DNA of 64,000 nucleotides from Candidatus Zixiibacteriota bacterium. GTDB lineage: Bacteria; Zixibacteria; MSB-5A5; GN15; JACZUZ01. Position numbers and translations under genes: made by a program. Positions 51,821 to 61,123 of this stretch are shown piece after piece (position 1 is the stretch's first letter; each line of letters begins with the position of its first letter). The stretch spans positions 124,001-188,000 of the forward strand of contig JAJRPM010000013.1 in assembly GCA_024280775.1 (NCBI GenBank). The letters run 5' to 3'. A model generated the notes under the pieces. That model ran no database searches. It was not told the origin of the DNA and saw only the letters and a program-made list of their open reading frames with translations.

Positions 51821-52464
51821 ATCTTGCTAGTCCTGGCGTTAATAATAGACTGATTGGCATTGGAGGGCCGCGCTTTGCCAGGCTTTGTTTTTCCTGGCTT
51901 TGCCTTCTCTAGCTCGGCTTTCTTGCGACGATGCAGGATGTGTGACAGGGCGCCTACCCCAAACACAAAGGCTAATGCCGCGGGGATTGATAGTCTCATT
52001 AACAAGTAACCAATGACAAAGACAATCAACACTGCGACTTGAAAGGCGAAACTCTCTGAAAAGGAAACGATGCCTGTAAATCCGTCACCTCCGCGTCGCG
52101 AGAAACCCATCCTGGCAGTCGTGGATGATGTTGCGCCATGGAGCGCCGCTTCATTCTTGGCATCTTCTGAGAAGTTGTGTTTCTGTGTAGCTGGAGCGGT
52201 TTTTCGCGCATCGACTCGTCGGACGAATTGGGCCACGAAGACTCCATACACTACAGACAACAGTATCACAAAGAGCGCAAAGAAGTAACCATTTGTCTCT
52301 GCGGGTTGAATCAATCGGTTGAAGGTCACAAAGGCCAAGACGATAGCGGCCGCTGAAATTGAGAGCGATAAGAGAGCCCCGGCGAAGGAGCGTCTAGTTA
52401 GCGCGCCATAGAAACCGATTGCGAATAACAGGCCGGCAAGAGTCATGTAGCGTACAATTTCCAT
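51817..52464 (-). CDS. NuoK-like membrane protein lacking both key glutamates, with C-terminal extension
   Basis: Residues 1-88 match NuoK by its three-helix pattern (LLFAIGFYGALTRRSFAGALL, broken here for length, then FALFVILLSVVYGVF). The two membrane glutamates essential in E. coli NuoK (Glu36 and Glu72) align with Ser35 and Tyr73 here. The 127 C-terminal residues (from about 89) are not NuoK. They include a charged linker, two hydrophobic segments and a Lys/Pro-rich end (AKPGKTKPGKARPSN). Loss of both glutamates argues against proton transport by this subunit. The stop overlaps nuoN. Confidence 0.7.
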   Translation of the reverse strand: MEIVRYMTLAGLLFAIGFYGALTRRSFAGALLSLSISAAAIVLAFVTFNRLIQPAETNGYFFALFVILLSVVYGVFVAQFVRRVDARKTAPATQKHNFSEDAKNEAALHGATSSTTARMGFSRRGGDGFTGIVSFSESFAFQVAVLIVFVIGYLLMRLSIPAALAFVFGVGALSHILHRRKKAELEKAKPGKTKPGKARPSNANQSIINARTSKI

Positions 52465-53015
52465 TAATTCTGAAATTCCTTTTCAGTAACAGCCGGTTTA
52501 TTCTGCGCAACAACTTTACCTCGCCTGACTTGGTAGGCGAACAGCGCCACAACACCCAGCGCCAAAAGCCAGCCAACTACAGCGGCCAAATACTGACCGT
52601 TAAGTTTGCCGAAGATCTGTGAAGTAATATCCAGTGAAGCAACACCGGGTTGTGGGCTCCAAATGCTGTAAATCCAAACGGGCGTGACAGCCATTACGAA
52701 ACAAAGCAGAACAAATACCGCCACCATTTGATTCGGGCTTGCCACCATACGCACATCATCATCCGCCCGTTCGCCGTAGTTCTTGAATTTGACTTGATAC
52801 ACAACAAGAGCAATAACTCCTATTGCGCTTTGCGCGATTGCCAAAAACACCAAGTCCAACCAGAAAAACATGCCACCCAAACTCAGACAAAACAGAGAGA
52901 AGGCAAACACTGCGCTTTTGGGAGATTTTATTGTCACAGCGCTGATAGCTGTTGCGAGGATCCCAATGGCGAAGGCGAAGAACGCAAAGTCTGATGTTGT
53001 CCCTGTTGGCGCCAT
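52464..53015 (-). CDS. NuoJ-like membrane protein, divergent
   Basis: The protein begins MAPTGTTSDFAFFAFAIGIL and follows the NuoJ layout: SPKSAVFAFSLFCLSLGGMFFW, then QSAIGVIALVVYQVKF in place of the NuoJ helix with the conserved Tyr-Ala-Gly-Ala motif. The Tyr of that pi-bulge region aligns with Ala here. A C-terminal helix (LNGQYLAAVVGWLLALGVVALF) and a polar tail complete the 183 residues. I chose ATG 53015, with GGAAAT upstream; the TTG at 53072 is unlikely. The stop overlaps nuoK as TAATG. The three genes form one operon. Confidence 0.65.
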   Translation of the reverse strand: MAPTGTTSDFAFFAFAIGILATAISAVTIKSPKSAVFAFSLFCLSLGGMFFWLDLVFLAIAQSAIGVIALVVYQVKFKNYGERADDDVRMVASPNQMVAVFVLLCFVMAVTPVWIYSIWSPQPGVASLDITSQIFGKLNGQYLAAVVGWLLALGVVALFAYQVRRGKVVAQNKPAVTEKEFQN

Positions 53016-53203
53016 TTGTTCTATTTCCAATACGAGTTGTTTTCGAGTATGTGTTCCGTTTTGGAACTTCAATGCCCTGCCATCTGCAAGCCATCTATGA
53101 TCTCAACCATCTCCTAGGCATCCTTCAGGTTATCGGCTTACTGTCAGGTTAGCGACACCTTTGAACTAATCTTTTCCTGAGAGATGCGCCCAATTTTGGC
53201 TTA

Positions 53204-53593
53204 CTAGTCGAAGACTACTATCGCATCGATTTCTACCAAAACATCCTTCGGTAATCGCGCGACTTCTACAGTTGCTCTAGCGGGAAACGGTTCGGAAAAG
53301 AATGTGCCGTAGACAGCGTTGATTGCCGCAAAATCATCCATTGATTTTACGTAGATGGTGGTCTTGACTACGTGCGCGAGGTTAGCGCCACCGGCGCTGA
53401 TAACAACGCTTAGATTTTGCAGGACTTGCTTGGCTTGCTCTGTAGCGTTGGAGCCGACAATTTCAGCGGTATTCGGGTCAAGCGGGATTTGTCCGGAGCA
53501 ATACAACGTTCGGGCGCCGGAACTAATTACCGCTTGTGAGTAGGGTCCGATTGCTGACGGGGCTTTATCGGTTTGAACTATCTCTTTCGACAT
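53204..53593 (-). CDS. ridA: RidA family reactive intermediate deaminase
   Basis: RidA hydrolyses reactive enamine and imine intermediates released by PLP enzymes to keto acids and ammonia. The 129 residues show AIGPYSQAVISSGARTLYCSGQI, LQNLSVVISAGGANL, then KTTIYVKSMDDF and the family end ARATVEVARLPKDVLVEIDAI. The Arg in PARATVEV binds the carboxylate. The ATG at 53593 is preferred because AGGA lies eight bases upstream; another ATG three codons earlier lacks spacing. It is a single gene after the divergent Nuo-like trio. Confidence 0.95.
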   Translation of the reverse strand: MSKEIVQTDKAPSAIGPYSQAVISSGARTLYCSGQIPLDPNTAEIVGSNATEQAKQVLQNLSVVISAGGANLAHVVKTTIYVKSMDDFAAINAVYGTFFSEPFPARATVEVARLPKDVLVEIDAIVVFD

Positions 53594-53811
53594 ATTGCAC
53601 ATCCTTTTGGTTTGAGGTCTTGAAAATTAATGAATTGCCGGCGCCCTAATACGCAGGCGCATCGACTAAGGAATCCTATAGCCATTCGAAAGTCAATTTC
53701 GATGAAAGAAGATGAAAGAGTTGTCTGTGCAAATCTGAAAACAGCAGGTTGAAAGTGCGATTAGGAATACGCGAGGCGTTTTCCGCGTGGGTTGGAAGCC
53801 TCGATGATGAA

Positions 53812-54864
53812 CTAAATGATAAAGTCGTCATCAAATAAATAGGAATCATCCGCCGGCGCCTCTGCTGAGACATTTGTCTCGTCGGAGGGACCAAGCAGGA
53901 CGGTAAAACAGCGCATTAACTCCGGATCGTATGCATCCGACTCGGCATACATAATTCTGAGCGCTTCAAAGGGACTCAACGCTTTTTGATAAACTCGGTC
54001 TGAAGTCATTGCGTCAAAGCTATCCACAATAGCTACAATCTTGCTGAAGATGTGCATTGATTTCAGGTCTAGATTGTTCGGATAGCCGCGTCGATTCCCT
54101 CTTTCATGATGTTGAATCACTGGGAAATAGCTTTCCTCGGGGATTTCGTCACTTTCACGAAGTATTTCGATTCCCCACTGAGGGTGACGCTTGACGATTT
54201 CAAATTCTTTTAGTGACAGACGTGTCGGCTTGCTTAGTATTCTCTCAGAGACTTTCGACTTTCCGACATCATGCAACAATGCGCCAACACCCAATTCGTA
54301 AAGGAATTTGGAGTCTGTGAATCCCGCTTGTTGCGCTAGTGACAGAGTGAGAGTGCAAACATTAACCGAGTGACTAAAGGTCGAGTAATTCACATTGGTG
54401 ATTTTCATTAAATTGAGAAACGCCTCACGACCTTGCAAGAGGTACTCAATGGTGTTACCGACTAGCTCTTTGCTACGAATTATATTTTCGCCATAGGTTG
54501 GATTCTCGAAAAGGTCTTCGATTAGCGCCTTGCTGGTTTCATAGAGAATGCCGGCTTTCTTGTATTGCGGGATATCAGGGTTGGAGAGAATGATGTCAAG
54601 GTTCCTCTCCAGGTAACGCTGGAAAACTACTTTGTCTTTGCCGGAAACATAGAGAACGTCAATTCCGTTTTCCAGTAGTTTTCTTTGGGTAACTTCAGTG
54701 AAAGGCAAATCGGAGCTACGATAGAGAGTCATCTGACGCTCATGCTTGACATACAGGTCAAAATCCAAAACAGTATCAAGTCGAAGAGTCTCTAAATGTA
54801 TTGGCGCGAATTGAAACAGTTTTGCCTTTGCCGCTTTAGAGTATTTGGATTGAAACATCACCAT
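53812..54864 (-). CDS. HD-GYP domain protein (c-di-GMP phosphodiesterase)
   Basis: The 350 residues have an N-terminal domain of about 150 residues, then an intact HD-GYP domain. It contains the HD at 198-199 (LLHDVGKSKVSERILSKP), IVKRHPQWGIEIL and HHERGNRRGYP at 252-262. The metal ligands and the GYP are present, so it should hydrolyse cyclic di-GMP. The N-terminal domain reads YRSSDLPFTEVTQRKLLENG and resembles the DUF3391 domain found before HD-GYP. A C-terminal acidic tail is present. It contrasts with the decayed HD-GYP domain at 5920-7128. Confidence 0.92.
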   Translation of the reverse strand: MVMFQSKYSKAAKAKLFQFAPIHLETLRLDTVLDFDLYVKHERQMTLYRSSDLPFTEVTQRKLLENGIDVLYVSGKDKVVFQRYLERNLDIILSNPDIPQYKKAGILYETSKALIEDLFENPTYGENIIRSKELVGNTIEYLLQGREAFLNLMKITNVNYSTFSHSVNVCTLTLSLAQQAGFTDSKFLYELGVGALLHDVGKSKVSERILSKPTRLSLKEFEIVKRHPQWGIEILRESDEIPEESYFPVIQHHERGNRRGYPNNLDLKSMHIFSKIVAIVDSFDAMTSDRVYQKALSPFEALRIMYAESDAYDPELMRCFTVLLGPSDETNVSAEAPADDSYLFDDDFII

Positions 54865-55049
54865 GGGGAGAGCCTGATTCGCGCTATGTCGTTGTGTTGT
54901 GTTATGTCGTTAGTGTCACGGAGACCAAAGTATTTTTGCATTCAGAATGTTGCCGGTATCCATTAACTAATATCGACAGATAACCGCCAGCTTCTTTGCG
55001 CAATCGATGAACAATTCCTGTGCGATAGAGATGGGTGAAGAAGTGTATT

Positions 55050-55095
55050 GAGAAAGAAAAAGCCGAATCCCAGGGAGAGAGTCGGGATTCGGCTT
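55050..55095 (-). terminator. Rho-independent terminator of the 209-residue hypothetical gene
   Basis: On the minus strand AAGCCGAATCCC pairs with GGGATTCGGCTT (12 bp, 12-base loop), followed by TTTTTCTTTCTC. It lies 65 bases after the stop at 55160. Confidence 0.88.
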
Positions 55096-55159
55096 GGCTA
55101 CAGAGAAGGGAAGGGAGAAAGACGCTTCGTGAAAGCGTTTCACTTTTGTCTGACGCTTA

Positions 55160-55780
55160 TCAAGGTTGATAGTTTTTAATTCGCATCAGCACAGTTTCCA
55201 ATGAATCATTTATACTGCCGAGCGCTTTGGCGTAACGTCTCAACAATTCGCTGTATTGCCAGCGCATTTTGAAGGCTTTATCTGGAAAGTCAAAAAGCCC
55301 CAATAACGTCGCTTTGCAGATTTCATCTACATACTTGATGACATAGTACGGATAGTCCGGTACAAATTCATCGTGTGTGTCACCGCGACTTAGTCGTTCG
55401 CGATATACTTCAATCTTTTCGAGAGCCACGGTACCAAAACACCAGGGTGTCATTATGACTCCGAAGTTGGAGTTGTCGGTGTAAAAATTGAAAGCGGTGT
55501 TGCGCACGATATTGAGGATAATCATTTTGGCGCGATAGTACGCCAGTGTCTCTGCGTTTTCCTCGGGAGTGGTTTCTATCTTTTCCTCAACAGCCAGCAT
55601 TTGTTCATTACAACTTTCATATACCTTGCTGAGGAATTCATAGTAATCATCAAAATACACTTTCACATTCTCTGATAGTGTCTGGACATAGAACCCGCCT
55701 TCATCTTCGCGCACACGCGGTTCGACGGTTCGTCCTAATCGTTCTGCTGTAAATCCGCGCTGGTGTTTTCCGTCGAGCAT
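55160..55780 (-). CDS. Conserved-looking hypothetical protein, soluble
   Basis: I do not recognise the family. The protein is helical, with charged segments (MLAVEEKIETTPEENAETL) and then RAKMIILNIVRNTAFNFYT, then YYVIKYVDEICKATLLGLF and a C-terminal WQYSELLRRYAKALGSIN. There are no membrane segments or catalytic motifs. ATG 55780 follows AGGAG by ten bases and is preferred; ATG 55789 would leave only one base after AGGAG. The strong terminator downstream shows that it is a real transcription unit. A regulatory or structural role is possible. Confidence 0.7.
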   Translation of the reverse strand: MLDGKHQRGFTAERLGRTVEPRVREDEGGFYVQTLSENVKVYFDDYYEFLSKVYESCNEQMLAVEEKIETTPEENAETLAYYRAKMIILNIVRNTAFNFYTDNSNFGVIMTPWCFGTVALEKIEVYRERLSRGDTHDEFVPDYPYYVIKYVDEICKATLLGLFDFPDKAFKMRWQYSELLRRYAKALGSINDSLETVLMRIKNYQP

Positions 55781-56067
55781 ATCTTTCATTCTCCTTTTGC
55801 GTGTCCTGTCCCGTTAACCCATGTTAACCGAACCCTTCTAGCGCAAAGCTGGCGCCCTTTTGCTCTCGGAGAGCTTTTTGACAGGCAAGAAGAGTTGGCA
55901 GTAGCGTAAGTCACTGTCAGGACAAGAGATACGATGCGGGAGAGAACGTCATTGCGTGCTGGTCAAGGCGTTGCGCACAGCAAAGCGCTAGATTCAATAG
56001 TCGCAATGATTGACACATGCGCAAGGAGTTGCGCAAGAGATGCGGTAGACTTGGGGGATGAAAGCTC

Positions 56068-57153
56068 TTAGCGATTCCAATCGCAAATGAAGATATTGGT
56101 TTCGCCGCGCTTACTGTTGTTCCGATTCGAAGCAAAAACTAATTTCTTGCCGTCATAGGAGAACATTGGGAACCCATCAAATGTCTCGTTGAAAGTAATC
56201 TGCTCAATTTCTTTGGTTTTGATGTCTACTATATAGAGATCAAAATTACGTCCTCGGGGCGCATTCATATTGGAGGCAAATACAATATAGTCTCCGGAGG
56301 GATGCCAGTAGGGGCCAAAATTGGCTTTTCCATTGTCGGTTAGCCGCACGATATCAGTTCCATCTACGTTGGCTATATATATGTCCAGTTTGCTCGGACG
56401 GATAAGTCCTTCCGATAGTAGAGCGTGATACTCTTCCAGCGCTTCGCCTTCGGGTCGTGATGCGCGCCAGACAATTTTCTTGCCGTCAGCTGAGAAAAAC
56501 GCGCCACCGTCATAACCCGGTGTATTGGTAATTCGGGTTTGCTCTGTGCCGTCGGGGTTCATTGTGTAAAGCTCAAGATCGCCATCACGAACCGATGTGA
56601 AAATAATCTTGTCACCTTGCATAGAATACACACCCTCAGCGTCATAACCTGGGGTATTGGTCAGGCGCTTGAGATTTGAGCCATCGGGATTTGCTGAAAA
56701 AATATCGTAGTCTTTGTACACCGCCCAGACATAGCCGCGACTGTGGTCAGGTTTGGGAGGGCAGGATTCACCACCGAGATGGGTTGAGGCATATACAATT
56801 GATTTTCCATCGGGAGCAATGAACGAACAAGTCGTTACGCCTTTGCCAGAGGAAATCTGGTGTACGTCTTTGCCCTCGGCAGTCATTATGAAAATCGCAT
56901 CACAACCCATATCGCCATGAGTGGCCTGGAAAATCAACTCTGAACCATCCGCGGAAAAATAGGCCTCGGCGTTTTCACCGCCGAATGTCAATTGACGCAT
57001 ATTGGAAAAGTATTTTTCGCCGGATAGTATCAGTCCGGACTTCTTGGTTCGTGTAGCAGTAGAGTCATTGGCGTAGGTTACATTTGCCGTTAGGACTATT
57101 GCTGAAAGCAGGACTAGTGACAATATATTTCTAAGTGCGATATTCGAATTCAT
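56068..57153 (-). CDS. TolB-like beta-propeller protein (PD40 repeats)
   Basis: After a signal peptide with the core NILSLVLLSAIVLTANV ending ANDSTA, the mature 330 residues repeat the WD40-like PD40 unit. Examples are AEAYFSADGSELIFQA, GKSIVYASTHLGG, SMQGDKIIFTSVRDGDLELY, GGAFFSADGKKIVWRAS and GFPMFSYDGKKLVFAS. These form a six- to seven-bladed propeller like that of TolB. It is likely periplasmic; such proteins scaffold complexes or bind proteins. There is no peptidase domain. I chose ATG 57153 because CAGGA lies seven bases upstream. Confidence 0.85.
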   Translation of the reverse strand: MNSNIALRNILSLVLLSAIVLTANVTYANDSTATRTKKSGLILSGEKYFSNMRQLTFGGENAEAYFSADGSELIFQATHGDMGCDAIFIMTAEGKDVHQISSGKGVTTCSFIAPDGKSIVYASTHLGGESCPPKPDHSRGYVWAVYKDYDIFSANPDGSNLKRLTNTPGYDAEGVYSMQGDKIIFTSVRDGDLELYTMNPDGTEQTRITNTPGYDGGAFFSADGKKIVWRASRPEGEALEEYHALLSEGLIRPSKLDIYIANVDGTDIVRLTDNGKANFGPYWHPSGDYIVFASNMNAPRGRNFDLYIVDIKTKEIEQITFNETFDGFPMFSYDGKKLVFASNRNNSKRGETNIFICDWNR

Positions 57154-57199
57154 TTTTTTCCTGTCCTGCATGATTGTGGGAATCGAGGTTATTATCATC

Positions 57200-57240
57200 C
57201 TTGACTATTACTTGACCATGTCCTACTTGACTATGTCCTG
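57200..57240. repeat. 15-nt tandem repeat in the mfd-to-TolB-like intergenic region
   Basis: CTTGACCATGTCCTA (57211-57225) and CTTGACTATGTCCTG (57226-57240) are adjacent near-copies. They follow a shorter CTTGACTATTA (57200-57210). Confidence 0.8.
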
Positions 57241-57341
57241 ACTATTAGTCGCCTCGAATTAGTAAACTTTCATCATGGCGGATGTCACAAGTTTGTCATT
57301 GAATCGGGAGGACTTCAACTAAATTCGACATAGCGGCTATT

Positions 57342-60300
57342 TTATTCATCGCTTCCGATGCGCTCTAATTCCTGACGCAAGTGATGCAATCGGTTATCTG
57401 CGGCGACTGTGGAATGGTCGATAACCACTCTTGCGTGGGGGGTGAATGAGAACTCCATGTGTTCGTCTACGGCCTGCCTTAGTCGTTCGATATCAGCTCT
57501 GGTAAGAGCTTTGGTGGGTTCGTAGTGCAACTCAACCCTGCCGGATTTGACTCGCACTTTTGCCACTCCTAGTTCAGAGGCTAGAATCTTCACTGCAGTT
57601 GATTCAATCAGATTCTCAGCTACCTGCGGCGGTCGTCCGTAACGGTCAACTATCTCGTCACGGATTCTCCATACTTGAGTGAGATTTGTCGCTTGAGCCA
57701 GGCGACGATAGATATCGACTTTGTGTTGTTTGATATCGATGTATGAATCCGGCAGAAGCAATTCAGCGTCAGTTTCCAGAGTGACATCCGAAAGCGCGCG
57801 AGTTGTTTCGCCGCGCAACTCCGCCACTGCTTCTTCAAGCATTTTGGTATACATCTCAAAACCGATTTCATCAATGAAACCGGACTGCCTGGCCCCGAGC
57901 ATGTTGCCTGCGCCGCGAATTTCCAAGTCGCGCATAGCCAGCGCGAAACCACTTCCAAGTTCGGTATGTGATTCGATTGCTTTGAGACGGCGACGAGCTT
58001 CTTCGGTCATTCGCCGATAGCCGGGAGTCAGGAAATAGGAATAGGCCTGCTCGGATGAACGTCCGACTCGTCCGCGTAGTTGGTATAGTTGTCCCATTCC
58101 GAATCTGTCGGCGCGGTCCAGAATTATCGTGTTGACATTCGGGATATCCAAACCCGATTCAATAATTGAAGTGCATAACAGCATCTGCGCCTTTTTCTCA
58201 ACGAATTGCATCATTACGTTTTCGAGCTCACGCTCGGGCATTTGTCCATGCGCAACCAACACCGAGACTTGTGGCAACAGGCGTTGCAAGTAGTTTTTCA
58301 CCGCCGGCATTGAGTGCACGCGGTTGTGCACAAAGAACACCTGCATATCACGATCAACTTCGCGTAACACCGCCTCGGCAATAATTTCTGCGGAGAATTC
58401 ACTGACAACTGTGTTTATCGGCAATCTACCACGCGGAGAACTGGCGATTAGTGACATATCATGCGCTCCGGAGAGCGACATCTGTAGTGTGCGCGGTATT
58501 GGTGTGGCTGTCAGTGTAATAGTGTCAATACTAGTGCGGAACTCACGCAGTCGCTCTTTGTGTTTCACGCCAAAGCGCTGTTCCTCATCGATAACCAGTA
58601 GACCCAAATCACGGAATGAGACTTTCTTATTGAGTATGCGATGAGTTCCAATCAGAATATCCACCTGGCCCTTGGCCACCGCTTCCTCGGAGGCCCTAAG
58701 CTCTTTGGCGGTTCTGAAGCGACTCATCAAATCAATGCGAATCGGGAAATCTTTCATGCGCTCGGTGAAAGTGTTGTAGTGTTGTTGCGCCAAAATTGTT
58801 GTGGGCACCAGCACTGCAACTTGCTTTCCGGCTTCAACACATTTCAGCGCCGCGCGCACCGCCACTTCCGTCTTTCCGAAACCTACATCGCCGCAGATAA
58901 GTCTGTCCATCGGCGAAGGCTTTTCCATGTCCTTCTTGACCATGTTGATGGCTTTGAGTTGGTCCTCGGTTTCTTCATAGGGAAATGAGGCTTCCAGTTG
59001 GCGCATCCAATTTGTATCGGGGCCGAATGCGAAACCGGGATTAGCTTTGCGCTCGGCATAGAGTCGCACCAGACGCTCGGCCATTTCCTCGATGCTCTTC
59101 TTAGCGCGGGTCTTGAGATTGTCCCATCCCTGCGCGCCAAGAGTCGAAAGAGAAGGCGAGGCGTCTTTGCCGGCATATTTGCTGACGCGGTTGAATTCTT
59201 CGATAGGCACAAACAGCTTATCAGATTTCGCATATTGCAAAGTAAGGCAATCGCGCCTGCGCTCATCGAGGGTGATGGTCTCCAAACCCAGGTATCGCGC
59301 AACGCCGTGTTCGGTGTGGACCACATAGTCACGTGGCTCAAGATTGGTGTAACTACTAATGGTCACACCTTCTTTGAAATGCTTGCGTTTGCGGCGGCGA
59401 TAGGCGCTCTTGAATATCTGATGGTCAGTTAGAATTGAAAATTTTGCCTCGGGGGAAAACCAACCACCCTGCAATAACGCTACCACCACCTGCGGGTCTT
59501 CACCGGGCACATTGTCACGTATCAAGTCATTGAGACGTTCGGCTTGACCGGGGTTGTCCGCACATATGATATAGGATATTTTTGCGATTCTATATGCCGC
59601 CACTACCTCAGCCAGCTTGTCCATCTTTGCGCCAATCGGAGGCGGTTCTTTGCAACCGAGGTCTATTACATCCGGCGAGGAGCCGTGAAACATGCGAATG
59701 TCAATTCTAGAACGCTTTTTTGAAGCAGTCTGCTCTTCATTGATGAATAAGTTATCATCCAATAGCTCGGTCGGCTCATGATAAAACGGTTTCATCGCTG
59801 CCAGCGAAGGCAGAGAAGACACCATTCGCTCTTTGCGCTGGAGTCCGTCACGTAGAATCTCTTTGGCCTCTTCTTTGAGCGCATCCAGATTATCCGTGAC
59901 GATGATACCTCTGCGGGGGAAGTGGTCGAGGGCTGTTGAAGTTTTTGTCCCGAATACCGGAGCCAGCCATTCTAATCCTGGAGCCTCAGGGTCACTGACG
60001 AATCGAGTTCGTAGCAATTCGTCCTCGGCAGGTGAGACCGAATCAAGCAATGATTCCACCTTATCGGTGAGATAGGGATATTCCCTCCGAGGGAGCAAGT
60101 GACACTCTTGCAATTGCTCTCTTGTGCGCTGGTCGGTTACATCAAATGTCCTAATTGATTCGACATCATCGCCAAAGAATTCAACACGTATTGGAGAAGT
60201 GAATCCCGGCGAGAAGAAATCAATCAAGCCCCCGCGAAGTGAAAAGTCTCCCACTTCCTCCACATTGGCCGCGCGTCTGAATCCGAGCCTAACCAAAAAC

Positions 60301-60818
60301 TCAGCAAGTTTCTCCAGACCATATTCTGACCCGACCCGCAAATGCGCTGATTGGGAGTTTAAGTCCGCCGGACTAATGGTCGGTTCCATCAGGGCTTTCA
60401 ATGGGGCGATGAAAACTCCCGGGGTTCTATTTTTCATCGCCGCCAGAGCGGAAATTCGCCTGCCGAGCATCTCGCCGGAGGGTACAGCGAATTCATAGGG
60501 TTTTGTGCGTAAGGATGGAAAATGATGAGTTTGATTGGCGCAGGGCAGTGATTCAAGGTCCTGGGCCATTGAAAAACCGTCCTCGGGTTGGGCGCAGACA
60601 TAGAGCAATGGTCGTTTGAGTTCAGTGTGCAGTGTGTTTAACAAGAATGCGCGCGCCGAACCAGCCAGGCCGCTCACTGAAATTGCGTAGGGACCTTCTG
60701 ACCTCCGGGCGTCATTGACCACGCGCTGGACACTGCTCGATTTCGTAAAGAGCTCTGCAAAAGCTCCCAATCCAGCCTGTTTCGGTTTATCCAGTAATGT
60801 TGTGGTTGTCTGTGCCAT
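57342..60818 (-). CDS. mfd: Transcription-repair coupling factor Mfd
   Basis: Mfd removes RNA polymerase stalled at DNA lesions and recruits UvrA for repair. The 1158 residues show the UvrB-like N-terminal module (PLLYVCAQPEDG, then FPSLRTKPYEFAVPSGE), the RNA polymerase interaction domain (RDYVVHTEHGVARYLGLETI) and the translocase with Walker A GDVGFGKTEVA. The DEEQ box is in LLVIDEEQRFGVKH, followed by TLTATPIPRTLQMSL and RADRFGMGQLYQLRGRVGRS. The C-terminal domain (LLPDSYIDIKQHKVDIYRRLA) is present. The length matches the family. A short tandem repeat lies downstream of its stop. Confidence 0.97.
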   Translation of the reverse strand: MAQTTTTLLDKPKQAGLGAFAELFTKSSSVQRVVNDARRSEGPYAISVSGLAGSARAFLLNTLHTELKRPLLYVCAQPEDGFSMAQDLESLPCANQTHHFPSLRTKPYEFAVPSGEMLGRRISALAAMKNRTPGVFIAPLKALMEPTISPADLNSQSAHLRVGSEYGLEKLAEFLVRLGFRRAANVEEVGDFSLRGGLIDFFSPGFTSPIRVEFFGDDVESIRTFDVTDQRTREQLQECHLLPRREYPYLTDKVESLLDSVSPAEDELLRTRFVSDPEAPGLEWLAPVFGTKTSTALDHFPRRGIIVTDNLDALKEEAKEILRDGLQRKERMVSSLPSLAAMKPFYHEPTELLDDNLFINEEQTASKKRSRIDIRMFHGSSPDVIDLGCKEPPPIGAKMDKLAEVVAAYRIAKISYIICADNPGQAERLNDLIRDNVPGEDPQVVVALLQGGWFSPEAKFSILTDHQIFKSAYRRRKRKHFKEGVTISSYTNLEPRDYVVHTEHGVARYLGLETITLDERRRDCLTLQYAKSDKLFVPIEEFNRVSKYAGKDASPSLSTLGAQGWDNLKTRAKKSIEEMAERLVRLYAERKANPGFAFGPDTNWMRQLEASFPYEETEDQLKAINMVKKDMEKPSPMDRLICGDVGFGKTEVAVRAALKCVEAGKQVAVLVPTTILAQQHYNTFTERMKDFPIRIDLMSRFRTAKELRASEEAVAKGQVDILIGTHRILNKKVSFRDLGLLVIDEEQRFGVKHKERLREFRTSIDTITLTATPIPRTLQMSLSGAHDMSLIASSPRGRLPINTVVSEFSAEIIAEAVLREVDRDMQVFFVHNRVHSMPAVKNYLQRLLPQVSVLVAHGQMPERELENVMMQFVEKKAQMLLCTSIIESGLDIPNVNTIILDRADRFGMGQLYQLRGRVGRSSEQAYSYFLTPGYRRMTEEARRRLKAIESHTELGSGFALAMRDLEIRGAGNMLGARQSGFIDEIGFEMYTKMLEEAVAELRGETTRALSDVTLETDAELLLPDSYIDIKQHKVDIYRRLAQATNLTQVWRIRDEIVDRYGRPPQVAENLIESTAVKILASELGVAKVRVKSGRVELHYEPTKALTRADIERLRQAVDEHMEFSFTPHARVVIDHSTVAADNRLHHLRQELERIGSDE

Positions 60819-61123
60819 GCGCCAATGACTAAGTGTAGGGAATTCAAACCTCTTAACGAAATATCTGCCAATCTCTGCCTAGAGTAATACAGAAATATCG
60901 CCTGAAACTACGTCACAGAGCTGGTATGTCAAGTGATGCAACGGTATTGGCGTTGACACTTGCATACATATTACTTTGGTAATAGATTCGGCATCAGTAG
61001 GCGGCATCGTCAGACGGCATGAACCGCAAAAAACGCCTCTCAGATAAGAATCTCATCTGAGATTTCAGCCAATCGATATTGTCGTGTGTATATGAATCAT
61101 TCCTCTATAGGATACGGAAATCT
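60819..61123. other. Divergent intergenic region between mfd and the antiporter
   Basis: This 305-base region holds a TTGACA at 60955-60960 that lacks a good -10 partner. An 8-bp hairpin (TCTCAGAT against ATCTGAGA, loop of nine) at 61038-61062 lies about 60 bases before the antiporter start. Confidence 0.45.
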
